Shown here piece by piece: positions 6,084 to 7,431 of a stretch of DNA of 7,431 nucleotides; within the stretch, counting starts at the first letter, position 1, and each line of letters opens with the position of its first letter. The translations under genes were made by a program, and so were the position numbers. The notes under the pieces are model-generated. The model saw nothing but the letters and a program-made list of their open reading frames with translations, ran no database searches and was not told the origin of the DNA. This DNA comes from Chloroflexota bacterium. Lineage in GTDB: Bacteria; Chloroflexota; Dehalococcoidia; Bin125. The DNA is taken from positions 11,369-18,799 of the forward strand of contig JAPOXB010000018.1 in NCBI GenBank assembly GCA_026707335.1. The letters run 5' to 3'.

Positions 6084-7325
6084 CTAGAGCGCGCCCGCGC
6101 GGGGCGCCGTCCATCCGGCCGGTTGCGTTGGTAGCCCGGCGGGCGCCGGGGGGCCGCCGTAGCGGCTGGTCCCAGGCTCCGCGGCGGGGTCGGTCTCGGC
6201 GCCGATCTCCGCGGCACCGGCGTCGTCGGCGGCGTCGTCTTCGGGCGCGGCCTCACCGGCGTCATCCGCGGGGGCGGCCTCTTCCGCCGGAGGCGGCGGC
6301 GCCACGAGGGCCGCCAGCCAGGCGTCGTATTCGTCGAGCGGCAGGGCCCGGACCGAGAAGAGCATGCGGGCGTGCTCGCGGCCGCAGAACTCGGCGCACT
6401 GGCCCTGGAAGAAGCCGGCGTCGGTGACCTTGAGCCAGAGCGCCTGCGTGCGGCCCGGCATCGCGTCGAGCTTGTAGAGGAACTGCGGCGCGTAGAAGGA
6501 GTGGATCACGTCGAGGCTGGAGATGTTGAAGCGCACCGTCTTGCCCACCGGCACGGTGACGATGGGCGTGTTCATCGTCGTCACGGCGCCGCTGCTGGGA
6601 TCGATGCTGTCGGTCAGCTCGCCGCGGTCGTCCTGGGACACCTCGGTGCCGTTGGTGATGCGCAGGATCTCCTCGCCGGCGGGGTGGTCCTGCACGACCG
6701 TGCCGTTGACGCCGCGGGCCACCATCAGGGTGTTGCCCTCGATGCTGTCCACGCGGATGTGCTCCACGTCGATGCGATAGGTCTTGAACGGCTCGAACAG
6801 CGTGCCGTCGGACACGCGCAGCCGGACGTCGGCGGGGTCGTCGGAGATGCGCGCACGCGTGGTCGCATCCATGGGCGTGGCGTAGTAGAAGCTCCAGGCC
6901 CATTGCTGCGCGGTGACGTCGATCACCTCGACGGGCTCGTACTTGCTGGGCGCGGATTCGATGTGGTCGAGGACGACGAACGAGACGATGAACAGCACCA
7001 GCACGATGATGCTGGGGATCACCGTCCAGAGGACCTCGACGCCGCGGTGACCGTGGATCTGCGGCGGCAGGCTGTCGTCGCGGCGGCGGTACTTGATCGC
7101 CAGCCAGATGATCCCCGCCTCGACCACGACGAAGACCGCGGCCGCGAGGAAGAAGACCAGGAGGTAGAGGTTCCGGATGTCGGAGCCCTCTTCGCTGACC
7201 GCCTCGGGCGGGAAGGCCTGCGCGCCCGCGACGCCGGCGCTGAGCAGCAGCAGCCCGGTCACCAGGGAAGCGGCGACGGCGATGCGCCAGCGCAGGCGGA
7301 TGCGGCGGGGGGACGGCATGGGCAT
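6084..7325 (-). CDS. coxB: Cytochrome c oxidase subunit II (CuA), with inserted segment and acidic tail
   Basis: Subunit II takes electrons from cytochrome c through the binuclear CuA centre and passes them to heme a. Numbering is from ATG 7325 (413 residues), chosen because GAGGA lies 5 bases upstream; ATG 7337 and GTG 7352 are longer options, the latter overlapping the preceding gene. A signal peptide (about 1-36, no lipobox cysteine) is followed by two membrane helices (52-79, 97-120) and the outer CuA domain. The electron-entry motif QQWAWSFYY begins at 140. CuA ligands are all present: H275, C310, E312, C314, H318 and M321 (GQCAEFCGREHARM). W142 to H275 spans 133 residues against about 60 in Paracoccus, owing to an insertion around 150-251. 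The last 70 or so residues are Ala/Pro/Asp/Glu rich. No CxxCH is present, so there is no fused cytochrome c domain. The insertion and tail show no frame break or change in base content. Confidence 0.93.
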   Translation of the reverse strand: MPMPSPRRIRLRWRIAVAASLVTGLLLLSAGVAGAQAFPPEAVSEEGSDIRNLYLLVFFLAAAVFVVVEAGIIWLAIKYRRRDDSLPPQIHGHRGVEVLWTVIPSIIVLVLFIVSFVVLDHIESAPSKYEPVEVIDVTAQQWAWSFYYATPMDATTRARISDDPADVRLRVSDGTLFEPFKTYRIDVEHIRVDSIEGNTLMVARGVNGTVVQDHPAGEEILRITNGTEVSQDDRGELTDSIDPSSGAVTTMNTPIVTVPVGKTVRFNISSLDVIHSFYAPQFLYKLDAMPGRTQALWLKVTDAGFFQGQCAEFCGREHARMLFSVRALPLDEYDAWLAALVAPPPPAEEAAPADDAGEAAPEDDAADDAGAAEIGAETDPAAEPGTSRYGGPPAPAGLPTQPAGWTAPRAGAL

Positions 7326-7330
7326 GCGGT

Positions 7331-7335
7331 TCCTC
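7331..7335 (-). promoter_or_regulatory. Ribosome binding site favouring coxB start at 7325
   Basis: GAGGA on the minus strand lies 5 bases before ATG 7325 and overlaps the alternative ATG at 7337. The upstream starts have only a poorly placed GGTGG, so the shorter coxB is preferred. Confidence 0.5.
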
Positions 7336-7341
7336 ATCGTC

Positions 7342-7431
7342 TCAGGACCCACCGTGGTCCGGGGCGTGGTGCGGGCCCGCGGCGAAGTCGCGGATGTCCT
7401 CGGTCGTCCAGCCGATCACGCCGAGCGCGGT
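7342..7431 (-). CDS. C-terminal end of an unidentified protein, first visible gene of the oxidase operon
   Basis: The minus-strand frame is open from the right edge to TGA 7344-7342 and gives the last 29 residues, from TALGVIGWTTEDIRDF to the end HHAPDHGGS. The start of the fragment is hydrophobic and is followed by an acidic stretch and a His/Asp/Gly-rich end, as at the end of a last membrane helix. It ends 16 bases before the preferred coxB start, so it probably belongs to the same transcript. Small membrane proteins of the subunit IV (CtaF-like) kind can end in this way and sit near cox genes, but the fragment is too short for identification. The translation is certain; that it is a real gene is likely from frame, spacing and composition; its function is unknown. 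Confidence 0.5.
   Translation of the reverse strand, partial: TALGVIGWTTEDIRDFAAGPHHAPDHGGS

Noticed and set aside
5260..6087. Plus-strand open frame of 275 codons opposite coxA.
   Set aside because: It has shadow composition and lies antisense to the highly conserved CoxA helices.
6084..6300. Frameshift as the origin of the odd CoxB C-terminus.
   Set aside because: Neither of the other minus-strand frames in this stretch gives a heme-binding CxxCH or a better continuation, and the tail keeps the GC-rich codon pattern of the gene.

Overview
The window is a very GC-rich stretch of bacterial chromosome. Most of it is an aerobic respiration operon read on the minus strand. It encodes an aa3-type (heme-copper, family A) cytochrome c oxidase and the proteins that build its heme A and copper centres. 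In transcription order, from high to low coordinate, it holds: the last 29 codons of an unidentified protein, coxB (subunit II), coxA (subunit I), coxC (subunit III), a caa3-type ctaG assembly factor, ctaA (heme A synthase) and ctaB (heme O synthase). Gaps between genes are short (16, 41, 18, 53 and 82 bases), and ctaA and ctaB overlap in GTGA, so one transcript is likely. The operon promoter lies beyond the right edge. At the left edge, on the plus strand and convergent with ctaB, is the C-terminal part of a DrrB/NodJ-like ABC-2 permease. A perfect 10-base inverted repeat lies between the two convergent ends.

The products form one pathway. CtaB farnesylates protoheme to heme O, CtaA oxidises heme O to heme A, and CtaG probably helps with copper insertion. 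CoxA carries hemes a and a3 and CuB, CoxB carries CuA, and CoxC supports proton uptake and stability. CoxA has the YSHPAVY form of helix VI, without the helix VI glutamate, which marks an A2-type oxidase like those of Thermus and Rhodothermus. CoxB has no fused cytochrome c domain, although many A2 (caa3) enzymes do. It has instead a long insertion in its CuA domain and an acidic, low-complexity C-terminal tail.

The organism cannot be named from this sequence. High GC, an A2-type oxidase, a PF09678-type CtaG and a four-cysteine CtaA fit an aerobic bacterium outside the classic Proteobacteria, such as Chloroflexota/Thermomicrobia, Deinococcota or a related high-GC lineage; this is inference. 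No RNA gene, mobile element or CRISPR array was seen, and no gene-free stretch reaches 300 bases. The core of the window is a well-known system. The unusual points are the CoxB insertion and tail, the single in-frame amber codon between coxA and coxC, and small candidate RNA or DNA control elements between genes.
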